Shown: positions 1-9,168, numbered from the stretch's first letter. The stretch: 64,000 nucleotides of DNA from Flavobacterium bernardetii (GCF_011305415.1 NZ_JAANOQ010000009.1:43113-107112), one strand, 5' to 3'. A program made the numbers and translations. The notes: a model not told the origin generated them from the letters alone.

Positions 1-171
1 TGTAACCGTGTCCATTGCTGCGGAAACAATAGGCGTGTTTAAGGTAATGTTTTTACTAAATTTTGATTGAATAGAAACTTCTCTTGGAAGTATTTCAGAA
101 TAATTTGGAATTAAAAGAACGTCATCATAGGTTAGTCCTTCTCCAATAATTTTAGAAGTGTGTGCTTTCAT
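1..171 (-). CDS. guaB: IMP dehydrogenase, N-terminal fragment
   Basis: Only the first 57 codons lie in the window; the gene runs off the left edge on the minus strand. The reverse complement reads MKAHTSKIIGEGLTYDDVLL and continues through a stretch ending NTPIVSAAMDTVT. This is the conserved start of IMP dehydrogenase: the LTYDDVLL segment, then the first strand of the TIM barrel with the SAAMDTVT motif. The enzyme oxidises IMP to XMP in guanine nucleotide synthesis in the cytoplasm. The start is the ATG at 171-169, preceded by a good flavobacterial promoter at 197-226. The CBS domains and catalytic cysteine loop lie outside the window. Confidence 0.93.
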   Translation of the reverse strand, partial: MKAHTSKIIGEGLTYDDVLLIPNYSEILPREVSIQSKFSKNITLNTPIVSAAMDTVT

Positions 172-196
172 GCTGCAATTGTAGTTAAATTGCGTG

Positions 197-226
197 CAAA
201 TTTAGTGAAATATTAGGAATAATCAA
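197..226 (-). promoter_or_regulatory. Promoter of guaB
   Basis: On the minus strand the -7 box is TAAATTTG (204-197) and the -33 TTG lies at 226-224, 19 bp apart. This fits the Bacteroidota consensus TTG-N19-21-TAnnTTTG. The -7 box continues as TTTGCAC, an extension shared with other strong promoters in this window. The leader to the guaB ATG is about 20 nt. Confidence 0.7.
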
Positions 227-245
227 TTGTTTTTATGCTAAATAA

Positions 246-274
246 TTGTTAAGTGAGATAAATAATTATATTTG
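246..274 (+). promoter_or_regulatory. Promoter of the membrane protein gene at 279
   Basis: TTG (246-248), 18 bp, then TATATTTG (267-274). The expected transcription start falls at about 279-281, on the ATG chosen for the next gene, so the message may be leaderless. This box also argues against an upstream TTG start at 246, which would lie inside the promoter. Confidence 0.5.
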
Positions 275-278
275 TGAA

Positions 279-1034
279 ATGGATACATTTATATATTTGC
301 TTTTAGAAACTTTAATCGTCGGCTTGATGATTTTAGGATTGCATGCTTCCAAAAAGTATTTTGGGATTGGATTACTGTATATTTTCTTAGGAACGATGCA
401 GTTTTTTCAAACGATACTTTCAGGAAATGTGTATAATTTATACTTCGATGTGTTCTTGTTTTCGCCTGGTTCTACCTTAATTTTTATTTCTACTTTATTT
501 GCTGTTTTATTAATCTTTAGAAATGAAAGTATAATTAAGGTACGAAGTGTGATTTATGGAATCATTTTGAGTAATATTATACTAGTTTTCCTGTCTTATA
601 TTTCGTTAGAGCAAATTTTGAGCGATAATTTCTCTAGAAATACCACTTTTTTAGCGGAGATTTTTAATTTCGATATTGTTTTATTTTTTACAGGAATTAT
701 TTTACTGTATTTAGATATGATTCTAATTATATTTTTATTCAGATATTTAGAATCGAAATTTCCTAAATATTATTTTTTACAGTTTTTAGGAGCAAGTGTA
801 ATTACAGCAGTTTTGGATTCTTTTCTGTTTTATACCATAAATTTTTATTCGGAATTGAATTATTCAGAAATGATGATAGGGAATATTGCAGGAAAAGTAT
901 TAGTATGTTTGATTTTATCAGCGTTATTTGCGTTCCATTTTGTTATTAATCCAGAAAAGGATAACAAAAGAAAACCACTTACTGTTAAAGATATTATTAT
1001 GATTATTAACTTTACAACTAGTGGTAAGCGTTAA
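279..1034 (+). CDS. Multi-pass membrane protein, possibly VUT/YhhQ-like
   Basis: A 251-residue hydrophobic protein with about six or seven predicted membrane helices and few charged residues outside a short basic C-terminus. A late segment (VITAVLDSFLFYTINF, then GNIAGKVLVCLILSAL) is reminiscent of the VUT/YhhQ family of queuosine-precursor transporters. The resemblance is weak and the usual family signature is not clear, so a function is not claimed. The ATG at 279 is preferred over an in-frame TTG at 246, because the latter overlaps the -33 element. Its 3' end overlaps the convergent HMG-CoA lyase gene by 17 bp, so there is no room for a terminator between them. Confidence 0.65.
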   Translation: MDTFIYLLLETLIVGLMILGLHASKKYFGIGLLYIFLGTMQFFQTILSGNVYNLYFDVFLFSPGSTLIFISTLFAVLLIFRNESIIKVRSVIYGIILSNIILVFLSYISLEQILSDNFSRNTTFLAEIFNFDIVLFFTGIILLYLDMILIIFLFRYLESKFPKYYFLQFLGASVITAVLDSFLFYTINFYSELNYSEMMIGNIAGKVLVCLILSALFAFHFVINPEKDNKRKPLTVKDIIMIINFTTSGKR

Positions 1035-1881
1035 ATATTTTTAAAGCTTCGTTATATGCGCTTTCAAAACTAATTGGATGACAATTGGTGTTGGCTTTTT
1101 CTGCTGTGAAATAAGATAATAATTTTTCAGTTGGCATATTTCCTGTTAAATCGTCTTTTGCCATCGGGCAACCGCCATAACCTTTTATAGCACCATCAAA
1201 TCGGACACATCCAGCTTTGTAAGCGGCGTCCACTTTTTCAAACCAAGTGTCTGGAGTAGTATGTAAATGCGCACCAAATTCGATATTTGGATATTTCGGA
1301 ATTAAATTACTGAATAAATAATCAATCGTTTCTGGAACAGATGAGCCAATTGTATCTGAAAGTGATAGTATTTTCACACCCATATTAGCTAATTTTTCAG
1401 TCCATTCTCCAACAATTTCTACATTATATGGATCGCCATACGGATTTCCAAATCCCATAGAAATATAGGTAACTACTTCTTTGTTAGATTTGACTGCAAT
1501 TTCTAAAATTTCTTGTAAGCTAATTAATGCTTCCGCAATGGTTTTGTGTGTGTTTCGCATCTGAAAATTTTCAGAAATAGAAAAAGGAAAACCTAGATAT
1601 TGAATTTCTTTGTGTTTTGAAGCAATTTCGGCACCTTGAGTATTAGCAATTATTGCTAGTAATTTACTTGTAGTTTGCGACAAATCTAATTGTGCTAAAA
1701 CTTCTGCAGTATCTTGCATTTGTGGAATGGCTTTTGGCGATACAAAACTTCCGAAATCAATAGTGTCAAATCCAACACGTAATAACGATTGGATATATTG
1801 TACTTTCTTTTCGGTTGGAATAAAAGTTTTGATGCCTTGCATAGCATCGCGTGGACATTCTATTATTTTAATTGCTTTCAT
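1018..1881 (-). CDS. mvaB: Hydroxymethylglutaryl-CoA lyase
   Basis: A 287-residue TIM-barrel enzyme of the HMGL/DRE family, normal in length. It splits HMG-CoA into acetoacetate and acetyl-CoA, the last step of leucine (or HMG-CoA) breakdown. Visible signatures are CPRDAMQGI at residues 9-17 (the R-D pair that binds the metal and substrate), HLHTT at 205-209 (metal-binding histidines) and the active-site loop GAIKGYGGCP, with the family cysteine at residue 238. The start at 1881 gives the usual compact N-terminus. It is transcribed alone, from a promoter at 1986-2015 that diverges from the PLP-enzyme gene. The other leucine-degradation genes are not in this window. Confidence 0.93.
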   Translation of the reverse strand: MKAIKIIECPRDAMQGIKTFIPTEKKVQYIQSLLRVGFDTIDFGSFVSPKAIPQMQDTAEVLAQLDLSQTTSKLLAIIANTQGAEIASKHKEIQYLGFPFSISENFQMRNTHKTIAEALISLQEILEIAVKSNKEVVTYISMGFGNPYGDPYNVEIVGEWTEKLANMGVKILSLSDTIGSSVPETIDYLFSNLIPKYPNIEFGAHLHTTPDTWFEKVDAAYKAGCVRFDGAIKGYGGCPMAKDDLTGNMPTEKLLSYFTAEKANTNCHPISFESAYNEALKIFNAYH

Positions 1882-1985
1882 ATATGCAATAATTGTTTTT
1901 TAGAGGTCATATATGGTATCGCTTTTTATATATCGGAATTTTTTTTGCAAAAAAAAAAGTTTTAATTGCGATTTCATAAGAATGT

Positions 1986-2015
1986 CAAAGATAAGTAAAA
2001 CTTTATTTTCTGCAA
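1986..2015 (-). promoter_or_regulatory. Promoter of the HMG-CoA lyase gene
   Basis: Reading leftward, TTG at 2015-2013, 19 bp, then TATCTTTG at 1993-1986. The start of transcription would be near 1980, giving a leader of about 100 nt before the ATG at 1881. The rightward promoter at 2088 makes this a divergent intergenic region. Confidence 0.55.
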
Positions 2016-2087
2016 ATATGTTTTTTCAATTGTGTTGAGCATAAGTTAGGTAATGAAAAAAAATTATTAAAAACGTTTTTTTATTTA

Positions 2088-2095
2088 TACTTTTG
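2088..2095 (+). promoter_or_regulatory. -7 box upstream of the PLP enzyme gene
   Basis: TACTTTTG followed by CACC, matching TAnnTTTG with the TTTGCACC extension. No clean -33 TTG is seen at the right spacing. The leader before the ATG at 2118 is about 15-20 nt. Confidence 0.55.
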
Positions 2096-2117
2096 CACCA
2101 CAAATTAATATAGTATC

Positions 2118-3374
2118 ATGGTTAAAGATTTATTTGAAAGAATACAACAAAATAAAGGACCATTAGGTAAATGGGCTTCACAAGCAGAAGGATATTTCGT
2201 ATTCCCTAAATTGGAAGGAGAATTAGGTCCAAGAATGCAATTTCAAGGTAAAAATATATTAAACTGGAGTTTAAATGACTATTTAGGTTTAGCCAATCAT
2301 CCAGAAGTTCGTAAAGCTGATACAGAAGCAGCAGCTCAATATGGTGCTGCATATCCAATGGGTGCTCGTATGATGAGTGGTCATACTGATGCTCACGAAC
2401 AATTAGAAAGAGAATTAGCGGCTTTCGTTATGAAAGAATCTGCTTATTTATTAAATTTTGGTTACCAAGGAATGGTGTCTATTATTGATGCTTTGGTAAC
2501 TAAAAACGACATTATCGTTTATGACGTGGATTCTCACGCTTGTATTATTGATGGTGTTCGTTTACATATGGGAAAACGTTTTACTTACAAGCATAACGAT
2601 TTAGAAAGTATGGAAAAAAACCTGCAACGTGCTACTAAAATGGCTACTGAAACAGGTGGAGGAATTTTATTCATTACCGAAGGAGTTTTCGGAATGAGAG
2701 GGCAACAAGGGAAATTAAAAGAAGTTGTTGCTTTAAAAGAAAAATACAATTTCCGTTTATTAGTAGATGACGCACACGGTTTCGGAACTTTAGGTAAAAC
2801 TGGAGCTGGAGCAGGTGAGGAGCAAGGTTGTCAAGATGGAATTGATGTGTATTTCTCAACTTTTGCAAAATCGATGGCAAATATTGGTGCTTTCGTTGCT
2901 GCTGATAAAGATATTATCGATTATTTAAAATATAATTTACGTTCTCAAATGTTCGCAAAAGCGTTACCTATGATTCAAACTATTGGTTCGTTAAAACGTT
3001 TAGAGTTGTTGCGTAATTCTTCTGAAATTAAAGATAAACTTTGGGTAAACGTTAATGCGTTACAAAACGGTTTAAAAGAAAAAGGTTTCAATATTGGAGA
3101 TACAAATACGTGTATTACACCAGTTTATTTAGAAGGAAGTATTCCGGAAGCAATGATAATGGTGAATGATTTAAGAGAAAACTACGGTATTTTCTTATCT
3201 ATTGTGGTGTATCCAGTTATTCCAAAAGGAATAATTTTATTAAGAATGATTCCTACTACAACACATACAATTGCGGATATTGACGAAACTTTAACAGCAT
3301 TTGACGCTATTCGTGAGAAATTAGAAAACGGAACATATAAGAAAATTGCAGATTCTACAATTATTGATAATTAA
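2118..3374 (+). CDS. PLP-dependent alpha-oxoamine synthase family enzyme (AONS/KBL/SPT type)
   Basis: A 418-residue fold-type I PLP enzyme. Members condense an amino acid with an acyl-CoA and release CO2: glycine C-acetyltransferase, 8-amino-7-oxononanoate synthase, serine palmitoyltransferase, or the cysteate acyltransferase of sulfonolipid (capnine) synthesis. Visible signatures are NWSLNDYLGLANHPEVRK near the N-terminus, the PLP-ring histidine and aspartates in DSHACIIDG and DDAHGFGTLG (from about residue 217), and the Schiff-base lysine, near residue 250, in TFAKSMANIGAF. The usual T-x-SK-A motif is altered to F-AK-S, which argues against a plain biotin enzyme. A lipid-forming role would suit the family but is inference. 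Single gene with its own promoter and terminator. Confidence 0.8.
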   Translation: MVKDLFERIQQNKGPLGKWASQAEGYFVFPKLEGELGPRMQFQGKNILNWSLNDYLGLANHPEVRKADTEAAAQYGAAYPMGARMMSGHTDAHEQLERELAAFVMKESAYLLNFGYQGMVSIIDALVTKNDIIVYDVDSHACIIDGVRLHMGKRFTYKHNDLESMEKNLQRATKMATETGGGILFITEGVFGMRGQQGKLKEVVALKEKYNFRLLVDDAHGFGTLGKTGAGAGEEQGCQDGIDVYFSTFAKSMANIGAFVAADKDIIDYLKYNLRSQMFAKALPMIQTIGSLKRLELLRNSSEIKDKLWVNVNALQNGLKEKGFNIGDTNTCITPVYLEGSIPEAMIMVNDLRENYGIFLSIVVYPVIPKGIILLRMIPTTTHTIADIDETLTAFDAIREKLENGTYKKIADSTIIDN

Positions 3375-3395
3375 TAATTGTTTGATATAAACTTT

Positions 3396-3427
3396 AAAAA
3401 GCGCTGAACTATTTCAGCGCTTTTTTT
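3396..3427 (+). terminator. Intrinsic terminator after the PLP enzyme gene
   Basis: A GC-containing stem AAAAAGCGCTGAA / TTCAGCGCTTTTT with a tiny loop, followed by a run of T. It lies 22 bp after the stop codon. Confidence 0.88.
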
Positions 3428-3579
3428 ATGTTATTTTTTGTCAGTTTTAGAATTTTGGTAAAAGTGAAATTTAAAAGTTTCGAGAGAAATAAAAAAAAAC
3501 CTAAAAAAAGCATCTAAAGTGTTTTTTTTATAACATTTATCATGTGAAAAAACACTCAATTTGAGGTTGTGGGAAATAA

Positions 3580-3610
3580 TTGATTAATTAATTTTAATGT
3601 CTTACCTTTG
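3580..3610 (+). promoter_or_regulatory. Upstream promoter candidate for secDF
   Basis: TTG at 3580-3582, 20 bp, then TACCTTTG at 3603-3610. The stretch from 3428 to 3756 holds no gene, only this box, a second promoter at 3691-3721 and AT-rich sequence. Transcription from here would give a leader of about 140 nt on secDF. Confidence 0.5.
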
Positions 3611-3690
3611 TGTTAAGCCTTAATAATTAAATAATTAACAAAAATGTTGATTGAATAATTATAAAAAATGAATTTTAGACAAAAATAAAA

Positions 3691-3721
3691 TTGTTTTATC
3701 CTTTATGAAATGATATATTTG
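3691..3721 (+). promoter_or_regulatory. Proximal promoter of secDF
   Basis: TTG at 3691-3693, 20 bp, then TATATTTG at 3714-3721. The transcription start would be near 3728, giving a leader of about 30 nt before the ATG at 3757. Confidence 0.65.
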
Positions 3722-3756
3722 TCCGTTTTTAAAGAAAATAACTAAAATTAACTATA

Positions 3757-6729
3757 ATGCAAAACAAAGGACTAATTAAATTCTTCGCAATCATTTTTAC
3801 GATTGCTTGTATCTACCAACTTTCATTTACGTTTGTTGCTAACGGAATTGTAAAAGATGCGAAAGAGTTTGCGAAAGGAGATTCTCAAAAGGAACTAAAC
3901 TATTTAAAATCATTAAAGAAAAAAGAAGTTTTAAACTTAGGTTTTGCTAGCTTTACTTATGAGGAAATAGAAAAACAACAAATCAACAAAGGGTTAGATT
4001 TAGAAGGTGGTATTAACGTAACTGTAGAAGTTTCTGTTAAAGACGTTTTAAAAACGTTATCTAACAATTCTAAAGATCCTATTTTTAATAGAGCTTTAAC
4101 TAGAGCTACTGAAGAAAGAGAAGGAAATCAAGATTATTTAGACGCCTTTTTTGAAGCTTTCAATAAAGAATCAAAAGGAATTTTAAAATTAGCTTCGCCT
4201 GAAGTATTTTATAATAGAAATTTATCTGATGAGATTCAGTCAAATATGTCTGATGATCAGGTAAAAGTAATCTTAAAAAGAAAAGTTGCTGAATCTATTG
4301 AAAGTGCTTATAAAGTACTAACAAAACGTATCGATAAATTCGGAGTAGCGCAACCAAACATTCAAAAAATTGGTGAAACGGGAAGAATTTTAGTAGAATT
4401 ACCTGGTGCAAAAGATTTAGATAGAATTGAAAAATTAATATCTGGTACTGCACAATTAGAATTTTGGGAAACTTTAAGACCTGAAGAATTAGGTAATTTC
4501 TTTACTGCTGCAAACGAAGCTTTAAGAGTAACGGAGAAAAAAGCAGTTACTAAAAAAGTTGCTACAGTTGATACTACAAAAGCTGTTGATTCAAAATCAA
4601 AAGTTAACGATTTATTAGCAGACAAAAAAGATCCTGCAAAAAAAGATGCTAAAGATTTAGGGCCATTATTCGAAAAAGCTATTGCAGGCCCTTCTGGATT
4701 ATACGCTTATAATGTAAAAGATACAGCGAAAATTAACTCTTATTTAAAAAGATCTGAAATTAAAGCGTTATTACCAGCAACTGCATCATATGCAAAATTT
4801 GCTTGGGGAAAAACAAATGAAAAATTAGGTGATATTGTTGAATTATACATCTTAAAAGGTACTTCTGATGGTATTGCTCCATTATTAGGTGGTGCAGTTA
4901 CAGATGCTAGTGCTGATTTTGACCAATTTGGTAAACCAGCAGTAAGTATGCAAATGAATCCAGTTGGTTCTAGAAAATGGGAACAATTAACTGGAGATAT
5001 CGCTAAAAAAGGAAACCAAGTTTGTATCGTTTTAGATAACATCGTATATTCTGCAGCAACTGCTAAAGCAGCAATTTCTGGAGGACAAACTCAAATTTCT
5101 GGAAGTTTTACTTTAGAAGAAACTGCCGATTTAGAAAACGTATTAAGAGCAGGAAAATTACCAGCTAAAGCAGAAATTGTACAAAAAGCAGTTGTTGGAC
5201 CATCTTTAGGTCAAGAAGCAATTGACAACGGTATTTTATCTTCATTAATTGGTTTATTATTAGTTTCTTTCTGGATGGTTTTCTATTACGGAAGAGCTGG
5301 ATGGTATGCAAACGTTGCTTTATTATTAAACTTAGTGTTATTGTTTGGTGCAATGGCTAACTTTGGTTTTGTATTAACATTACCTGGTATTGCTGGTATC
5401 GTATTAACAATGGGTACTGCAGTAGATGCGAACATTATTATCTATGAAAGAGCAAAAGAAGAATTAAGAGCTGGTTTATCATTAGAAGAGTCGGTAAAAA
5501 ATGCTTTCGGTTGGAAAGGAGCTATGCGTTCTATTATTGATGCTAACGTTACTCACGTTTTAACAGGAGCTATTTTATATATTTTTGGTGAAGGAATGAT
5601 TAGAGGTTTTGCTATCACTTTATTAATTGGTATTTTAACTTCATTATTTACTTCGATCTTTATCGCTCGTTTCTTTATCGATGCAGATATTGCTAAAGGT
5701 AGAAGTTTACAATTCTCTACAAATATTACTAAAAACTGGTTTACTGGTTTCAACTTCGATTTCTTAAGAATCAAGAAGTTTACTTATATCTTCTCTTTAA
5801 CAGTTTGTGTTATTAGTTTCGTTTCATTCTATGTAAATGGATTTGATCAAGGAATTGATTTCGTAGGAGGAAGAACATTCCAAGTTCAGTTTGACCAAAA
5901 AGTTTCTTCTGAAGAAGTTTCAAATGCACTTTCAACTGCTGAGTATTTCGAAAAAGCTGAAGCTAAAACGTTTGGTAACGACAAACAATTGAAAATCACA
6001 ACTAAATACATGATTGATAAGCAGGGTGTTGAGGTTGATAAAGCTGTAAATGTTAAATTGTACAATGGATTAAAAAAATTCTTCGCTAAAGAAATTACTT
6101 ACAAACAGTTTACAAATACGGAAGAAGGTAAAAAAATTGGAGTATTACAAGCTATGAAAGTAGGTCCATCTATTGCAGATGATATCAAAACAAATGCTTA
6201 TTGGGCAGTATTAGGAGCTATGTTATTAGTGTGTTTATACTTAGTAATTTCATTTAGAAAATACCAATATTCATTAGGAGCAATTGCTGCTGTTGCGCAT
6301 GACGTTATTTTCGTATTAGGAATTTACTCTTTATTATACAAATACATGCCATTCCACATGGAAATTGATCAGCACTTTATTGCCGCAATTCTTACTGTAA
6401 TTGGATATTCTATGAACGATACGGTAATTGTATTTGATAGAGTTCGTGAATTCTTAGGAATTAGATCTCACCATGGTAACTTTAATCAAATCGTAAATGA
6501 TTCGATTAATACTACATTATCACGTACTTTAAATACTTCATTAACGATGATTTTAGTATTGTCTATTATGTTTGTTTTCGGTGGAGATTCAATCCGTGGA
6601 TTCATCTTCGCGATGTTAATTGGTATTATTGTTGGAACTTATTCATCATTATTTATTGCTACACCAGTATTAGTAGATACGATGACTAAATACGATAAAA
6701 CAATAGTTGAACAAGAGCATAACTCATAA
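3757..6729 (+). CDS. secDF: Protein translocase subunit SecDF (fused)
   Basis: A 990-residue fusion of SecD and SecF, the form usual in Bacteroidota. It is an inner-membrane RND-type motor that uses the proton gradient to pull proteins through SecYEG. Order of parts: membrane helix 1 (about 7-30); the first periplasmic region with GLDLEGGINV at about 79-88; a lysine- and alanine-rich insert; SecD helices after the VGPSLGQ motif with the TMGTAVDANIIIYERAKEE signature; then SecF starting near IKKFTYIFSLT with GIDFVGGRTFQVQF, and ending with the SecF signature NDTVIVFDRVREF. It is transcribed alone, from one or two promoters, and ends at a strong terminator. Confidence 0.97.
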   Translation: MQNKGLIKFFAIIFTIACIYQLSFTFVANGIVKDAKEFAKGDSQKELNYLKSLKKKEVLNLGFASFTYEEIEKQQINKGLDLEGGINVTVEVSVKDVLKTLSNNSKDPIFNRALTRATEEREGNQDYLDAFFEAFNKESKGILKLASPEVFYNRNLSDEIQSNMSDDQVKVILKRKVAESIESAYKVLTKRIDKFGVAQPNIQKIGETGRILVELPGAKDLDRIEKLISGTAQLEFWETLRPEELGNFFTAANEALRVTEKKAVTKKVATVDTTKAVDSKSKVNDLLADKKDPAKKDAKDLGPLFEKAIAGPSGLYAYNVKDTAKINSYLKRSEIKALLPATASYAKFAWGKTNEKLGDIVELYILKGTSDGIAPLLGGAVTDASADFDQFGKPAVSMQMNPVGSRKWEQLTGDIAKKGNQVCIVLDNIVYSAATAKAAISGGQTQISGSFTLEETADLENVLRAGKLPAKAEIVQKAVVGPSLGQEAIDNGILSSLIGLLLVSFWMVFYYGRAGWYANVALLLNLVLLFGAMANFGFVLTLPGIAGIVLTMGTAVDANIIIYERAKEELRAGLSLEESVKNAFGWKGAMRSIIDANVTHVLTGAILYIFGEGMIRGFAITLLIGILTSLFTSIFIARFFIDADIAKGRSLQFSTNITKNWFTGFNFDFLRIKKFTYIFSLTVCVISFVSFYVNGFDQGIDFVGGRTFQVQFDQKVSSEEVSNALSTAEYFEKAEAKTFGNDKQLKITTKYMIDKQGVEVDKAVNVKLYNGLKKFFAKEITYKQFTNTEEGKKIGVLQAMKVGPSIADDIKTNAYWAVLGAMLLVCLYLVISFRKYQYSLGAIAAVAHDVIFVLGIYSLLYKYMPFHMEIDQHFIAAILTVIGYSMNDTVIVFDRVREFLGIRSHHGNFNQIVNDSINTTLSRTLNTSLTMILVLSIMFVFGGDSIRGFIFAMLIGIIVGTYSSLFIATPVLVDTMTKYDKTIVEQEHNS

Positions 6730-6747
6730 GTTATAACTTAAGAATAT

Positions 6748-6780
6748 AAAAAATGCCCCGATACATATCGGGGCATTTTT
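6748..6780. terminator. Strong, probably bidirectional terminator between secDF and wbqC-like gene
   Basis: Perfect stem AAAAATGCCCCGAT / ATCGGGGCATTTTT with a 4-5 nt loop, flanked by A on the left and T on the right. It can therefore serve the convergent genes on both strands. Confidence 0.9.
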
Positions 6781-6786
6781 GTTTTT

Positions 6787-6809
6787 AATCTGAACTTGTT
6801 TCAGATTCT
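6787..6809 (+). repeat. Half copy of a dispersed CTGAAC..GTTTCAG repeat
   Basis: This 23-bp stretch differs by one base from the left arm of the larger inverted repeat at 23194-23264. Like that copy, it lies between two convergent genes. It contains a short dyad of its own, TCTGAA / TTCAGA. Confidence 0.6.
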
Positions 6810-6824
6810 TTTCTATTAGTCAAA

Positions 6825-7442
6825 TTATAAACTCTGCTGTTTTAAATAATCAACCGCATATCTTCCTTCATTAAATAATAAGTCCAAGATGGACAAGTTA
6901 TTTATGAAACCATGTTTGTCATCAAAAACTTGCGTGTAAGGTTCAATTTGTGTGGTGTCTTTTTTGCCATTCACCAAATAACGAAAATCGGTTTTGTCTG
7001 AAACTTCATGGAAGTATTCTGTAGTTTTTTCAAAAGGAATAGAAATGCCTAAAGATTCATTTACCAAATCAAATATCTCAAAGTTCAAGTCTAACATAAA
7101 CTCATGTTTCTTTTCGAATAATGGTCGCAAATCATCTACAAAATATTCGTAAAAAGGAGAGTTTTTATAAGCGGCTTCTAACGATTTAAAATGGTTCTTT
7201 TGCCAATTATGTTGATTGTCTATTTTGATGTCTTTAAAGTTAGTGTTTGCACTGTTATGCTTCACTGATATGTTTAATAGTTGAATTCCGTTTGGACTAT
7301 AAATGTACATTCGGTTTCTATTCGTTTGTTTTTGAAACGTATCTTCCACTTCAAACGTAACCGTTTTCGCATCAATCATAGCAATATAATGACTGATAGA
7401 TGGAAAATAAGTTGGGTAAATTAAAATGTCATTCTGGTTCAT
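6825..7442 (-). CDS. WbqC-like family protein
   Basis: A 205-residue cytoplasmic protein of the WbqC family. It shows the family opening ILIYPTYFPSISHYIAMI and the later block NWQKNHFKSLEAAYKNSPFY, followed by FYEYFVDDLRPLF. Members are found in O-antigen or polysaccharide clusters, and in Flavobacteria downstream of lepB; the reaction is not established. It is the last gene of a leftward series parA-parB-DUF5683-dapB-lepB-wbqC. A hairpin at 7462-7489 separates it from lepB, so it may be partly uncoupled from that gene. Confidence 0.85.
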   Translation of the reverse strand: MNQNDILIYPTYFPSISHYIAMIDAKTVTFEVEDTFQKQTNRNRMYIYSPNGIQLLNISVKHNSANTNFKDIKIDNQHNWQKNHFKSLEAAYKNSPFYEYFVDDLRPLFEKKHEFMLDLNFEIFDLVNESLGISIPFEKTTEYFHEVSDKTDFRYLVNGKKDTTQIEPYTQVFDDKHGFINNLSILDLLFNEGRYAVDYLKQQSL

Positions 7443-7461
7443 AATTCTATCGTAATGAAAA

Positions 7462-7489
7462 AAGAGTTGTAAACTAAATTACAACTCTT
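7462..7489 (-). terminator. Hairpin between lepB and the wbqC-like gene
   Basis: Stem AAGAGTTGTAA / TTACAACTCTT with a 6-nt loop just downstream of the lepB stop. On the minus strand it is followed by TTTTC, so it is a weak terminator or an mRNA 3'-end or processing hairpin. Confidence 0.5.
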
Positions 7490-7496
7490 AAATTAT

Positions 7497-9083
7497 TTAA
7501 AGTAAATCTGCTTCTTTTTTCTTTTTCTTACCTCTATACCAATCCCAAGCGAAATATCCAGCTAAAAGAATTAGGAAATATTTAAAGTATGATTCTGGTT
7601 GACCTTCGCCACTTACCGTTGTAAAGAAACGTTCGGTTCTAAATTTATTGAATAAACCTTTTGCATTCCAATCTAAACTCATCCAAATAAAAATTGGTTT
7701 ACCTACAATATGATCAGCAGGAGTATAACCGAAATAACGTGCGTCTAAAGAACAATGTCTGTTATCTCCCATCATCCAAAAATAATCTTGTTTGAATGTG
7801 TAAGAGTTTGCTATTTTTCCGTTTATTTTAATCTCATTACCTTTTACTTCTAAAGTATTGCCTTCATATTCAGTAATGATGATTTTATATAATGGTAAGG
7901 TTTCTTTGTTTAGAGTAACAGTTTTACCAGCTTCAGGAATATAAATTGGGCCAAAATTATCACCATTCCAGTCATTAGTTACTGAAGGATTTCCGTCTTC
8001 GAAATCTGGAAACACTCCATCTTTTGGACCTTTTTCTATCACTCGATTAACGGTTTTAATGCCAGAAACTGTTTTTAATTTTTCTGCACCTTCAAAAGTT
8101 AATGCACGTATGTATAAAGTGTCTCTTGCGTCATTTTTAAAACCTGCGCCATCAGTTGAATTAAGTTCTTTTAAAATTCCTTCAAAGTCAATAGGAGTAT
8201 TTGCGTCATAAGTAACTTCGTATGAATATTGAGGTTTTGCTCTTTCTGGTAAAATTAATTCTTTACCATTAACAAAAACAATTCCGTCTTTAATTTGTAA
8301 ACTATCACCAGGAATTCCAACACATCTTTTTACATAATTTGTTTTTTTATCACGAGGTTTGTCAATTCTTTCTGTGGCACGTATATACATGTTTGAAAGT
8401 GTATCTCTTGGCCAGTTGAAAACAACAATGTCATTATTTTTTATTTTTTCTAAAGCTGGAAATCTGAAATATGGAAGTTGTGGTTTACTTAAGTAAGATA
8501 GTTTTTTAATTACAGGAATAGAATCATGAACCATTGGCGCAGCAATAGGTGTCATTGGTGTTCTCGCTCCGTAATGAAACTTACTTACAAATAAGAAATC
8601 TCCAATTAATAAAGATTTTTCTAAAGATGAAGATGGAATTACGAATGGTTGAATAAAATACGTGTGAACGAAAGTAGCGACTATCAAAGCAAATGTTAAT
8701 GAACCTAAAGTGTCTAATGCTTTAGTTGCAGGTTTTGTTTCACGTTTTGCTTCGTAAGAAACGTCTTGTGTGTAATTTACATATCCAATATATAATCCTA
8801 AAGTAACAACACCTAACCACATATCTGCAGTAGTTTTTTTACCGAAAGTACGTAAGGTTTCAATCCAAATTACAGGTAAAATCAACAAGTTAATTACAGG
8901 TAAAAACACTAAAAACATCCACCATTTTGGTCGGTTTATAATTTGCATTAAAACAATTCCATTATACACAGGAACAAATGCTTCCCAAGCTTTTCTACCA
9001 GCTTTTACATATAATTTCCAAGAGCAAATGCCGTGTAATGTGCTAATTACTAATAATGTGATAATCCAAGTTGATATGTCCAT
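7497..9083 (-). CDS. lepB: Signal peptidase I, long flavobacterial type
   Basis: A 528-residue membrane protease that removes signal peptides from exported proteins; it is roughly twice the length of a simple SPase I. The N-terminal 110 residues are a separate multi-helix membrane domain (DUF5684-like). A membrane anchor at about 127-147 follows, then the catalytic region: IPSSSLEKSLLIGD, where Ser153 occupies the position of the catalytic serine and SLEKSLL replaces the usual SMxPTL. The general-base lysine is in NYVKRCVGIPGD, and the late box is MMGDNRHCSLDARYFG. A long insert lies between the last two boxes. It ends with a second membrane helix and a basic tail. It lies downstream of dapB in a leftward cluster. 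Confidence 0.94.
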   Translation of the reverse strand: MDISTWIITLLVISTLHGICSWKLYVKAGRKAWEAFVPVYNGIVLMQIINRPKWWMFLVFLPVINLLILPVIWIETLRTFGKKTTADMWLGVVTLGLYIGYVNYTQDVSYEAKRETKPATKALDTLGSLTFALIVATFVHTYFIQPFVIPSSSLEKSLLIGDFLFVSKFHYGARTPMTPIAAPMVHDSIPVIKKLSYLSKPQLPYFRFPALEKIKNNDIVVFNWPRDTLSNMYIRATERIDKPRDKKTNYVKRCVGIPGDSLQIKDGIVFVNGKELILPERAKPQYSYEVTYDANTPIDFEGILKELNSTDGAGFKNDARDTLYIRALTFEGAEKLKTVSGIKTVNRVIEKGPKDGVFPDFEDGNPSVTNDWNGDNFGPIYIPEAGKTVTLNKETLPLYKIIITEYEGNTLEVKGNEIKINGKIANSYTFKQDYFWMMGDNRHCSLDARYFGYTPADHIVGKPIFIWMSLDWNAKGLFNKFRTERFFTTVSGEGQPESYFKYFLILLAGYFAWDWYRGKKKKKEADLL

Positions 9084-9168
9084 ACTTATTTATTGTTGTG
9101 AGGAACGAATTAATCTTCAAATCCTCTTATTTTTTATACTTGTTTCTTTTTACTTTTTACTTGGCTCT

